Assembly: GCF_001815905.1 (NCBI RefSeq)
Contig: NZ_KV823235.1
Location: forward strand, 64,215-128,214
Reading direction: 5' to 3'
Length of the DNA stretch: 64,000 bases
Origin: Brevibacterium sp. HMSC07C04
GTDB taxonomy: Bacteria > Actinomycetota > Actinomycetes > Actinomycetales > Brevibacteriaceae
Part shown: one piece after another, positions 9,241-16,913 of the stretch
Layout: each line of letters starts with the position of its first letter
Position numbering within the stretch: position 1 is the stretch's first letter
Made by a program: the position numbers and the translations under genes
The notes under the pieces: generated by a model
Told to the model about the DNA's origin: nothing
Database searches by the model: none
The model's input: only the letters and a program-made list of their open reading frames with translations

Positions 9241-9701
9241 CACACTGCCTTTCTCAGATGTTCTGCTGCTCGGGTGAAGACGTCTGCCAATACCTGGGTC
9301 TCTTCGGGAGACATGAGGTCGATCAGGTGCCTGCGCACACCTTCGACGTGCACGGGGGCGATCTTCTGCATCAGCCCCCACCCTTCGTCGGTCATGCTGC
9401 AGTTGACACCTCGGCCGTCACCTTCCGTGGAGCTGCGCTTGAGGATGCCGCGCTTTTCCAAACGCGCCACGGTGTGCGACAGGCGGGATCGGGAAACGCC
9501 GATGTCTTCGGCGATTTCAGCCATGCGCCTGCAGCGGCCGGGCGATTCTGACACGATGACGAGAACTTCGTAGTCCGCCAGCGCAATGCCTGCAACTTCG
9601 CGCAGTTCGCGGTCAAGCACTGTCTGCAGAAGCGTTTGGCCCTGCAGCATGGCCCTCCAGAACCGCTGCTGTGTTTCATCCAGCCAGGGCGCGGCGTTCA
9701 T
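9240..9701 (-). CDS. MarR-family transcriptional regulator inside the heme operon
   Basis: This 153-residue winged-helix protein shows the MarR pattern: an N-terminal dimerisation helix, the recognition helix in [22 protein letters not shown] (from about residue 68), and the wing around [22 protein letters not shown]. Ligand and targets are unknown. It is coupled on both sides, by an ATGA overlap after hemB and a TGATG overlap before hemL, so it is made with the heme enzymes. I do not know it from the matching M. tuberculosis locus. It may sense heme, a porphyrin intermediate or oxidants, but that is inference. Confidence 0.87.
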   Translation of the reverse strand: MNAAPWLDETQQRFWRAMLQGQTLLQTVLDRELREVAGIALADYEVLVIVSESPGRCRRMAEIAEDIGVSRSRLSHTVARLEKRGILKRSSTEGDGRGVNCSMTDEGWGLMQKIAPVHVEGVRRHLIDLMSPEETQVLADVFTRAAEHLRKAV

Positions 9702-10693
9702 TGTTCAGCGAGCCATTCAGCGGCCTGAGTCGCGTAGTAGGTCATAACGGCGTCAGCTCCTGCGCGTTTGAATGCCAGAAGTGATTCCAAAACCGCGGGT
9801 CTGCGGTCGATCGCGCCGGCAGCCGCGGCGAATTCCAGCATGGCGTACTCACCGGAGATCTGGTAGCTCCACACCGGCACCGGAGAGGCTTCTGCGACAT
9901 CTTTCAGGACATCCAGGTAGGGCAGGCCGGGTTTGACCATGACGATGTCTGCACCTTCTGCCAGATCCAGCTGGAGTTCGTGCAGTGCTTCGCGCGCATT
10001 GGCAGGGTCCTGCTGGTAGGCGCGACGGTCACCGGAAAGCTGCGAATCCACGGCTTCGCGGAACGGGCCGTAGAACGCCGAGGCGTACTTGGCGGTGTAG
10101 GCCATGATGACGGTATTCGTGAACCCAGCTTCGTCGAGGGCTTCGCGCACAACACCCACCTGGCCGTCCATCATCCCCGACAGACCCAGAACGTCCGATC
10201 CCGCACGCGCCTGCGCAACGGCCATTGAGGCGTAGCGCTCAAGCGTTGCGTCATTGTCGACATCCCCGTGTTCGTCGAGCACACCGCAGTGGCCGTGGCT
10301 GGTGAATTCGTCCAGGCACAAATCGGTCATGACGACGGTGCGATCGCCAACAGCGTCTTTCACCCGACGCACGGCCACGTTGAGAATGCCGTCGGGGTCA
10401 TCGGCCTGGGAGCCGCGCTCGTCATACTCCAGCGGGATGCCGAAGAGCATGATTCCCCCTACCGACGCCTCGACCGCTTTCTGTGCGGCCTCAACCAGCG
10501 AGTCCAGGGTGTGCTGGCGCACGCCCGGCATCGAGGTCAGTTCGACGGGAGCGTCCAGCCCCTCCTTGACGAACAGCACCTCGATGAGGTCTTCCGGCTG
10601 CAGCTTCGTCTCCGAGGTCAGGCGGCGCATTGCCGCCGACTGGCGCAGGCGACGCGGGCGAACCGCGCCGAACGGGAGGGACGTGTCGGTCAT
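9698..10693 (-). CDS. hemB: delta-aminolevulinic acid dehydratase (porphobilinogen synthase)
   Basis: This 331-residue enzyme condenses two 5-aminolevulinate molecules into porphobilinogen. The two Schiff-base lysines are K202 (AYTAKYAS) and K254 (MVKPGLPYLD). The metal region reads DLCLDEFTSHGHCG, with C126, D128 and C136. Fully zinc-type enzymes have Cys at the middle site, so this is the mixed Cys/Asp/Cys form. It starts at the last base of the cobA/hemD stop and overlaps marR by four bases. Confidence 0.97.
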   Translation of the reverse strand: MTDTSLPFGAVRPRRLRQSAAMRRLTSETKLQPEDLIEVLFVKEGLDAPVELTSMPGVRQHTLDSLVEAAQKAVEASVGGIMLFGIPLEYDERGSQADDPDGILNVAVRRVKDAVGDRTVVMTDLCLDEFTSHGHCGVLDEHGDVDNDATLERYASMAVAQARAGSDVLGLSGMMDGQVGVVREALDEAGFTNTVIMAYTAKYASAFYGPFREAVDSQLSGDRRAYQQDPANAREALHELQLDLAEGADIVMVKPGLPYLDVLKDVAEASPVPVWSYQISGEYAMLEFAAAAGAIDRRPAVLESLLAFKRAGADAVMTYYATQAAEWLAEQ

Positions 10694-12306
10694 CAGCCTC
10701 TGCTCCTTCGCGAAGTCCTCCGGTCCTGCGAGGGGCGGACCGGAACTATTCCTTCGGCCAGCGCGTCGTCGCGGCGTTTGCGGGCGAAATCGGACAGTCC
10801 GGCGATGAGGGCCGGAAGGCTGGCTTCGTCCGCCAGGACGTCGACGTGCAGGCCGTGATCCTGTGCCGTCTGAGCCGTTGCCGGCCCGATGGCTGCAATA
10901 ACGGTGGAGGTGTGGGGTTTTCCGGCAATGCCCACCAGGTTGCGAACCGTCGACGACGACGTGAACAGCACGGCGTCGAAGTCGCCTCCCTTGATGGACT
11001 CGCGAATGGGCTTCGGCGGCGGAGCGGCGCGCACAGTGCGATAGGCGGTGACGTCGTCGACCTTCCAGCCGCGCTCGGTCAGACCCTCCACCAGCACGTC
11101 GGTGGCGATGTCTGCCCGCGGCAGGAGCACACGGTTGAAGCCCTCTTCGTCGTCAAACGCCGGCCAGTCTTCGAGCATGCCTCGGGCGGACTGTTCGCCG
11201 CTGGGCAGAAGCTCTGGCTCAATGCCCCATTCGCGCAGAGCCTCAGCGGTTTTGTCCCCGACGGCGGCGACTTTGACGCCCGCGAGGCTGCGCACGTCCA
11301 GACCGAGATCGGCAAGCCACATCTTGACCGCTCTGACCGCGTTGACCGATGTCAGGCCCAGCCACTGATAGTCGCCGTCGACAAGAGCGTGAATAGCCCG
11401 CTCCATCTGGCGGGGCGAACGCGGCGGCTGGATGGCAATAGTGGGCACCACGGTGCCCTCGGCACCGTACTCAGCGAGCGCCTCGACAGTTTCGGCACCC
11501 TGTTCGCGTGTGCGCGGCACGAGCACCTGCCAGCCGAACAGCGGCTTGGATTCGAACCACGAAAGCTCGCGGCGCTGCTCGACAACAGCTCCGAAAATCG
11601 TCTGCACCACCGTGTCCGACTCGAAGTCGTCGCGCAGCCGGTCAACCAGCTGACCCAGCGTGGTTTCGATTGAGTGCTGGTGAACGGTCGACACACCGGA
11701 TACGACGAGCACGGGGGTCTCGGGCTCCCATTCGTCGCCGAGCATCCCCTCGACAGCCGTGATGGTGTCGGTCACGGAGCCGCTGATGACGTGGCCGGTG
11801 TTGGCAAAGCGCGAAACATCGCTGCGGGTCATATCGGTGGCAGAAACGTAGCGCACCGAGCGGACGTTGGCGTTCGTCAGCGGTGTTCCCGTAAACGCCG
11901 CGGCAGACGACGCCGCCCCGACACCCGGGACGATCTCAAAGCCGACGTCACCGCCGGCCAGCACCTGCGCCTCGGCAGTGGTCGAGGTGAACAGCAGCCC
12001 GTCATCGGCGGCCAGGCGCACGACCATGCCGTGCTCCTGGGCGAGTTCGCCCAGCCTGCGGCCGCGGGTGTGCGGCTGCACGCCCATTTCCGATACCGGA
12101 CGCAGCAGGGTGTCTTCCGGCACGTAGGCGTCGAGGAGATCCCGGTGGAGGTCATCTTCGTGGACGACGACGGCTGCCGAGGCCAGAAGCTCCGCACCTC
12201 GGATGGTCAGCAGGGAGGGATCGCCGGGACCGGCACCCAGGAAGAACACTTTGGGCACGGCCCGCTGCGGGCGGTTCTGTACAGAATCACCGCTGGTCAC
12301 GGTCAC
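10693..12306 (-). CDS. hemD: uroporphyrinogen-III synthase fused to a degenerate SUMT-like domain
   Basis: This 537-residue two-domain protein has a tetrapyrrole methyltransferase-fold region at residues about 18-250 and a HemD domain at about 268-515, which cyclises hydroxymethylbilane to uroporphyrinogen III. The methyltransferase half keeps the loop GAGPGDP (24-30) and EIVPGVGAASS (124-134). The canonical GGDP motif is replaced by RLAADDGLLF (97-106), so methylation activity is doubtful. M. tuberculosis Rv0511 has a comparable fused architecture. The start lies 20 bases inside the hemA-hemC frame. Confidence 0.93.
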   Translation of the reverse strand: MTVTSGDSVQNRPQRAVPKVFFLGAGPGDPSLLTIRGAELLASAAVVVHEDDLHRDLLDAYVPEDTLLRPVSEMGVQPHTRGRRLGELAQEHGMVVRLAADDGLLFTSTTAEAQVLAGGDVGFEIVPGVGAASSAAAFTGTPLTNANVRSVRYVSATDMTRSDVSRFANTGHVISGSVTDTITAVEGMLGDEWEPETPVLVVSGVSTVHQHSIETTLGQLVDRLRDDFESDTVVQTIFGAVVEQRRELSWFESKPLFGWQVLVPRTREQGAETVEALAEYGAEGTVVPTIAIQPPRSPRQMERAIHALVDGDYQWLGLTSVNAVRAVKMWLADLGLDVRSLAGVKVAAVGDKTAEALREWGIEPELLPSGEQSARGMLEDWPAFDDEEGFNRVLLPRADIATDVLVEGLTERGWKVDDVTAYRTVRAAPPPKPIRESIKGGDFDAVLFTSSSTVRNLVGIAGKPHTSTVIAAIGPATAQTAQDHGLHVDVLADEASLPALIAGLSDFARKRRDDALAEGIVPVRPSQDRRTSRRSRG

Positions 12307-14773
12307 CTCCGGGGGTCATTACAAGATTCGTTTCTGGGGCGTTGGCACCGCTGGCGGTTCCGGGCACAGCGCCGAGTGTTTTGAGCAGTTCGTCTGCTGT
12401 TCGATAGCCGAGCTCTCTGGCGATCCGGCGCGACTCCGACTGGATTCCGCGGGACAGTTCGACCATGTTGTCGGTGACTTCGTCCGGCAGTGTGGCAATC
12501 GTGGACAGGCGGCTGAGCTTGCCTTCGTCGTCTGCCATGACGGCAGCCAGTGTCAGCGCCGCGCCGTCAATCGAGGCCAAAGCGCCGATGGGGGCTGAAC
12601 AGCCGGCCTGCGAACGTTCGAGAATTGCGCGTTCGGCGTAGACGGCGAGGCTCGTGGCCGGGTCGTGCAGAGCTTCGAGGGCTTCGCGGATCTCCTGGTC
12701 GAAATCGCCGTGCGCGGCATCGGGTGCGCGGCACTCCACTGCCAGCGCTCCCTGCCCCGGGGCCGGGAGCATGACGGAAGGATCGAGCACGTCGGTGACT
12801 TCGCCCAGACGCCCCAGACGGCGCACGCCCGCGGCTGCCAGAACGACGCCGTCAAGACGGCCCTCTGTCACGTGGTCGATGCGGGTTCCCACATTCCCGC
12901 GCACACCCGTGACCGTGATGTCGGGGCGGGCTGCCCGCAGCTGGGATGCGCGGCGGGGCGAACCGGTGCCGACGACGGAACCTGCCGGCAGTTCGACCAG
13001 GCTGAGTCCGTTGCGGGCGATCAGCACGTCAGAGGGATCCACGCGAGGCGGAACCGCCGCCATCTCGATTCCCGCGGCGGGGGCTGTGGGCAGGTCTTTG
13101 AGCGAGTGCACCGCAATATCCACTTTGCCTGTCAGCAGTGCGGTGCGCACGGACGATACGAAAACGCCGGACCCGCCCAGGCGGGCCAGCGGCGTCATAT
13201 TGACGTCGCCTTCCGTGACCACTTCGACGATCTCAACCCGCCAGCCGGTGCGCGCGGCAAGCTGCTGGGCGATCGCGGTGGACTGGCTGCGTGCCAGCTG
13301 GCTGCGGCGGGTGCCCAGGCGGACGGTCTGGCCCGTGAAGTGTTCGGGCTCGACCACGTCGAGGGTGTGGTCGGCGACCGGTGTTGTGCCGTCGGCTTCG
13401 ATGTGGCCGCTGCTGCCGTCAGCTGTCTGCGCGACAGAGCCGACTTTGCTGGCCCGGCGGTCGGTTTCGGGTTCCCGCGTGCGGGCGCTGAGGTCGAACA
13501 GCATGTTCAGCGCGGCAGCGTAGTCAACGCCGGAGTCTGCTGTGGCGAGTTCTTTCACCTTGACCGTCGGGGTGTGGATGATCTTGTCTGCCGTGCGGTG
13601 CAGTGTCTTGCTGATCTCGGCTATTGCGGCGTCGCTGACAGACGCCCCGAGTTTGTTCTTCAGGCGGTCGAATTCGGCATCGACGATCATAATGGCCTGT
13701 TCGCGCAGGGCGGTGACTGTCGGCGATACCCTGCGAGCGGCACGCCGTGCGGCATCGTCGACCATGGCCTTCTCGATAAGAGCGCGGGCTTCGGCGATGA
13801 CGGTGAGCACGGATTCGGACTGCGCGTGTTCATTGGCGGCAATGAGCCGGCTGATGCCGTCGAGGTTGAGCACCCGAATGTGGGGAAGTTCGCCCACTTC
13901 TACTGCAATGTCATAGGGCAGCGCCAGGTCGATGAAGAACTTGTTGAGGTTCTGGTCGAGGTCCTGCTGCAGTGAGGCGATGACGGTGTCCTCATCCAGC
14001 ACAATGCCCCTGGCGCCGGTCACCGACACAATGAGGTCCGCCTGCGCGATTTCCCTCACCAGGTTGGTGTGCGTGAGTTCAACAGCCTCCCCGCCTGCGG
14101 ACTGGGCAAGGCGCAGAGCCTTGTCGAGGGTGCGGTTGATGACGCGTATGCGCGCAGCCCCGTGGGCTTTGAGGGCTTTGACGGTGAGGCCTGACATTGC
14201 GCCAGCGCCGACGACAAGCGCGTTGGCTCCGGTGAGGTCACCCACGTGGCCTTCGGCTTCGGCCAGGGCGGTGTCCAGCAGCGAAAGCGAAACCGATGAC
14301 AGCTTGGTTTCGGAATGCACCCGCTTGCCCACTTCCAGTGCGGATTGGAGGGCTTCGCTCAGACCGCCGCCGACCGAACCGCCGCGTTCGCCATCGTGCA
14401 GGGACTTACGCAGCTGGCCGAGGATCTGGGTCTCCCCCAGGGCCATGGAGTCAAGGCCGGAAGCCAGCAGGAAGAGGTGTTCCTGGACTTTGTCATCGAA
14501 GTGAACGTAGATATGTGAGAAGAGCTCTGACCACGGGATCCCGCTGACATCGACCAAGGCGGTGCCGAGGTCGGCCAGTCCGCCGTGGAAAGATGTGACA
14601 TCGGCGATGATTTCGAGCCTGTTGCACGTGGACAGCACAACAGCGCTGTTGACGAAATCACGCTCTGCCGCTGATCGGCGCAGCAGGTCTGCCCGCTCAG
14701 CGTCCAGAGCGAGCGCGTCAAGCACGTCAAGAGGTGCTGAGTGATGGGATATTCCCAGAACCAGCAGTGTCAA
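12287..14773 (-). CDS. hemA-hemC: glutamyl-tRNA reductase / hydroxymethylbilane synthase fusion (HemA-HemC)
   Basis: This single 828-residue open frame joins two enzymes usually encoded apart. Residues 1-430 are glutamyl-tRNA reductase, with catalytic Cys50 in STCNRLEI, the GLDSMALGETQILGQ signature near 106-120 and the NADPH fold starting at VVGAGAMS (187-194). Residues 431-482 are a hydrophilic, low-complexity linker. Residues 483-800 are hydroxymethylbilane synthase (VRLGTRRSQLA), with the dipyrromethane-cofactor Cys725 in SQAGCSAPIG. All catalytic residues are present in both halves. The start is TTG at 14773, preceded by GGGAGC. The fusion could channel flux between the first and third committed steps, which is inference. 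Confidence 0.93.
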   Translation of the reverse strand: MTLLVLGISHHSAPLDVLDALALDAERADLLRRSAAERDFVNSAVVLSTCNRLEIIADVTSFHGGLADLGTALVDVSGIPWSELFSHIYVHFDDKVQEHLFLLASGLDSMALGETQILGQLRKSLHDGERGGSVGGGLSEALQSALEVGKRVHSETKLSSVSLSLLDTALAEAEGHVGDLTGANALVVGAGAMSGLTVKALKAHGAARIRVINRTLDKALRLAQSAGGEAVELTHTNLVREIAQADLIVSVTGARGIVLDEDTVIASLQQDLDQNLNKFFIDLALPYDIAVEVGELPHIRVLNLDGISRLIAANEHAQSESVLTVIAEARALIEKAMVDDAARRAARRVSPTVTALREQAIMIVDAEFDRLKNKLGASVSDAAIAEISKTLHRTADKIIHTPTVKVKELATADSGVDYAAALNMLFDLSARTREPETDRRASKVGSVAQTADGSSGHIEADGTTPVADHTLDVVEPEHFTGQTVRLGTRRSQLARSQSTAIAQQLAARTGWRVEIVEVVTEGDVNMTPLARLGGSGVFVSSVRTALLTGKVDIAVHSLKDLPTAPAAGIEMAAVPPRVDPSDVLIARNGLSLVELPAGSVVGTGSPRRASQLRAARPDITVTGVRGNVGTRIDHVTEGRLDGVVLAAAGVRRLGRLGEVTDVLDPSVMLPAPGQGALAVECRAPDAAHGDFDQEIREALEALHDPATSLAVYAERAILERSQAGCSAPIGALASIDGAALTLAAVMADDEGKLSRLSTIATLPDEVTDNMVELSRGIQSESRRIARELGYRTADELLKTLGAVPGTASGANAPETNLVMTPGGDRDQR

Positions 14774-14940
14774 TGGTCTTGCTCCCTCATTGCGAACGAC
14801 TCCCGTCGATCGCTGCTTTCAAGCTCACCGGACTCCCGTGAGCACAACGGCGCCCCAGCGCTGTTTCATTCCCGTTTGGCGCCACGGCTGTCAGCCGCAC
14901 CGCCCTGATCATCGGCCCGAACCGACAGTGCCGCGGCCAC

Positions 14941-15207
14941 TCAGCCGCGTTCGTGTGCCGCACGCAGAGCCTGCGCGAACCGGTGTGGGTCCACGCGGTG
15001 GAAGCTGTGCTGGCGGCCGTTGATGAGAACGACTGGAACATCCCAGTCGTATTTGGCCTGCAGCTGCGCATCGGAATCGATGTCCACCACGCTCAGCTGC
15101 ACATCGATCTGTTCTGGCAGGTCAGCGAGCACACTGTCGACGACTGCCCGCGCAGTGTCGCACAGACCGCAGTCGCTACGGGTGAGGAACTGAACTTGGA
15201 CGCCCAT
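14941..15207 (-). CDS. glutaredoxin-like (DUF836-type) protein
   Basis: This 88-residue thioredoxin-fold protein begins MGVQVQFLTRSDCGLCDTAR. The CGLC redox motif and the downstream VPVVLINGRQ cis-proline region fit the small glutaredoxin-like/DUF836 family. M. tuberculosis has such a gene (Rv0508) directly before hemA, the same position as here. The ATG at 15207 is preferred over an upstream in-frame ATG because the domain begins there. The 167 bases to hemA hold no gene and may carry an internal promoter. Confidence 0.82.
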   Translation of the reverse strand: MGVQVQFLTRSDCGLCDTARAVVDSVLADLPEQIDVQLSVVDIDSDAQLQAKYDWDVPVVLINGRQHSFHRVDPHRFAQALRAAHERG

Positions 15208-15337
15208 ATGAGCCTTCCCGCACTGCCCCGGGCGCCAGCCCGGAGCACAGCGCGTCATCGGTGCAGAAAGAATTCCGCACCGGTTCATTCAGCACGAAAC
15301 CCCGCCGGATCGCTTCGACGGGGGCGTGCGGAGTTGA

Positions 15338-15436
15338 TTACTTCTTGTTGCGGCGCTGGTGGCGGGTCTTGCGAAGCAGCTTGCGGTGCTTCTTCTTGGA
15401 CATACGCTTACGACGCTTCTTGACTACCGAACCCAC
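15338..15436 (-). CDS. small ribosomal protein bS22 (AURKAIP1/COX24 domain)
   Basis: This 32-residue, extremely basic protein reads VGSVVKKRRKRMSKKKHRKL and ends in QRRNKK. It is translated from GTG at 15436, with GAGG seven bases upstream. It matches the tiny AURKAIP1/COX24-domain proteins of actinobacteria, which were identified as bS22 in mycobacterial ribosome structures (Rv0500B-type genes near proC). The composition, length and C-terminal HRKLLRKTRHQRR core are characteristic. A 6-bp hairpin at 15467-15481 lies in the leader. Confidence 0.88.
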   Translation of the reverse strand: MGSVVKKRRKRMSKKKHRKLLRKTRHQRRNKK

Positions 15437-15596
15437 GTTCTACCCTCGCGATTCCGACGATTCCCCCGCTTACAGCGGGCTGACTTAACCGCTCAATCCT
15501 AACGGGCAACCCTGCAGAAACCCAAACTTCAACAACCGGCCATATGAACTCGGTGCCAGCGGTCTGGTATAAGGGCCCGCGCCGTGGACCGCGCGC
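15437..15596 (-). promoter_or_regulatory. leader and probable promoter region of bS22 and downstream heme genes
   Basis: This 160-base gap contains no gene. On the minus strand a possible promoter is TTGGGT, an 18-base gap, then TAGGAT. It is followed by a CCCGCT-GTA-AGCGGG hairpin and then the bS22 ribosome binding site. The promoter assignment is tentative. Confidence 0.35.
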
Positions 15597-16793
15597 TCAA
15601 TCGTAGTAGGCGTCCAAACCGTAGAACGGGAAGATGTTCTTGCGCGTGCTCATGACAGTGCGGTCGAGGTCGGATTCGGGATCGTAGCCGCGCTCCCAGG
15701 CGGGGAATTCAGCATCTGTGCCGTCGGTCATCCGCTTGGGCGCATCGCGGCCGGTGAGGCTGTAGACGTAGTCGCGCCAGCGGTCCGGCATTTCCGTTGC
15801 CGGCTTCAGTTCGATGCCGCCTGCGATCGCCACGAGATTGGTCCATGCGCGCGGGACCACGTCGATGATGGCGTAGCCTCCGCCGCCGACGGCCAGCCAT
15901 TTGCCGTCCGCGTGCTCTTCGGCGAGGTCACGCACCCATTCGGAGGCTCGACGCATAGCGTCAACCGAGAGCCGCAGGTGCGTCAGCGGGTCCAGATTGT
16001 GCCCGTCGCAGCCGTGTTGAGAGACGATCGCCTGCGGTTTGAATTCGCGGATCACCTGGGGAACAACACCGTCGAGCGCACGCAGCCAGTCGGCGTCCAC
16101 AGTGCGCGGCGGCAGGGCGATGTTGACCGCGCTGGCTGCGGCTTTCATCCCGCCGATCTCGGATGCGTAGCCGGTGCCGGGGAACAGGAAGCGGCCGTTT
16201 TCGTGCAGGCTGATGGTGAGCACACGAGGGTCGTCCCAGAAGAAGTGCTCGGTGCCGTCACCGTGGTGGGCGTCGAGGTCGAGGTAGACCACGCGCTCGT
16301 ACCCGGCGTCCAGAAGCTCTTGAATTGCCGCCGCGCAGTCGTTGTAGACGCAGAACCCGGCAGCTTTGCCGGGCATTGCGTGGTGCATTCCACCACAGAA
16401 GTTGACCGCGCGGTTGTACCGGCCGGAGGCAATTGCCCTGGCCGCTTCGACACTGGCCTGAAAGAGCCTGCCGGAGGCTTCGTGAATCTGGTCGAAGCGG
16501 GGGACGTCTTCCGTGCCGACCCCGTAGGTCTGCTGGTCTTCTTCCGAGATCGAGGCGGAAGCCCCGGCCGCTTTGACGGCGTCGATGAATTCCTGAGTGT
16601 GCAGGCGGGCGAGCGCTTCCTCGTCGACCTGCGGCACGGACTGGATGTGGATATTGGAGGCGTCGAACAGGCCGAAGTCCTGCGACAGCTTCGCCGTCAA
16701 GTCAAGCCGCAGCGGGTGCATGGGGTGGTGCGGACCGAAATTGTATTCGGTGAGGGATTCATCCCACATCACCAAAACTTCTTCTCTGCTCAT
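15597..16793 (-). CDS. acuC: AcuC-like class I/II histone deacetylase-family protein
   Basis: This 398-residue zinc-dependent deacetylase-fold protein keeps the key motifs: FCGGMHHAMPGKAAGFC (active-site His pair), YLDLDAHHGDGTE (zinc Asp/His), and a late GGGGY loop. AcuC proteins deacetylate acetyl-lysine on enzymes such as acetyl-CoA synthetase; no acsA or acuA is nearby, so the substrate is unknown. ATG at 16793 is chosen because TACAGT ends six bases before it. A second ATG (MWDES) eight codons later has a weak purine run and is possible. Confidence 0.88.
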   Translation of the reverse strand: MSREEVLVMWDESLTEYNFGPHHPMHPLRLDLTAKLSQDFGLFDASNIHIQSVPQVDEEALARLHTQEFIDAVKAAGASASISEEDQQTYGVGTEDVPRFDQIHEASGRLFQASVEAARAIASGRYNRAVNFCGGMHHAMPGKAAGFCVYNDCAAAIQELLDAGYERVVYLDLDAHHGDGTEHFFWDDPRVLTISLHENGRFLFPGTGYASEIGGMKAAASAVNIALPPRTVDADWLRALDGVVPQVIREFKPQAIVSQHGCDGHNLDPLTHLRLSVDAMRRASEWVRDLAEEHADGKWLAVGGGGYAIIDVVPRAWTNLVAIAGGIELKPATEMPDRWRDYVYSLTGRDAPKRMTDGTDAEFPAWERGYDPESDLDRTVMSTRKNIFPFYGLDAYYD

Positions 16794-16799
16794 ACCCGT

Positions 16800-16805
16800 A
16801 CTGTA
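16800..16805 (-). promoter_or_regulatory. -10 box, leaderless, of acuC
   Basis: TACAGT on the minus strand is six bases from the ATG at 16793. No ribosome binding site lies between them. Confidence 0.5.
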
Positions 16806-16875
16806 GCCAAACGTGATCCGGTTCACTCACAGAGGCTCACCCCAATATTCGCTCCCAAGCTGCTTGCGCTGTTTT

Positions 16876-16895
16876 CCCGCGTGCGCGCACGCGGG
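16876..16895. promoter_or_regulatory. 20-base perfect palindrome upstream of trkH (possible operator)
   Basis: CCCGCGTGCGCGCACGCGGG is perfectly self-complementary. It covers the expected -35 position of the trkH promoter and lies in the divergent acuC-trkH gap, so it could be an operator. A DNA/RNA hairpin is the alternative. Confidence 0.5.
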
Positions 16896-16899
16896 TGAG

Positions 16900-16905
16900 T
16901 ATGCT
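16900..16905 (+). promoter_or_regulatory. -10 box, leaderless, of trkH
   Basis: TATGCT is eight bases from the GTG at 16914, and GGCTGACT between them is not a ribosome binding site. Confidence 0.45.
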
Positions 16906-16913
16906 GGCTGACT

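Noticed and set aside
12287-14773. hemA-hemC as a frameshift artefact
   Set aside because: Both domains are in the same frame with a plausible flexible linker and no degenerate codons, so a true fusion is the simpler reading.
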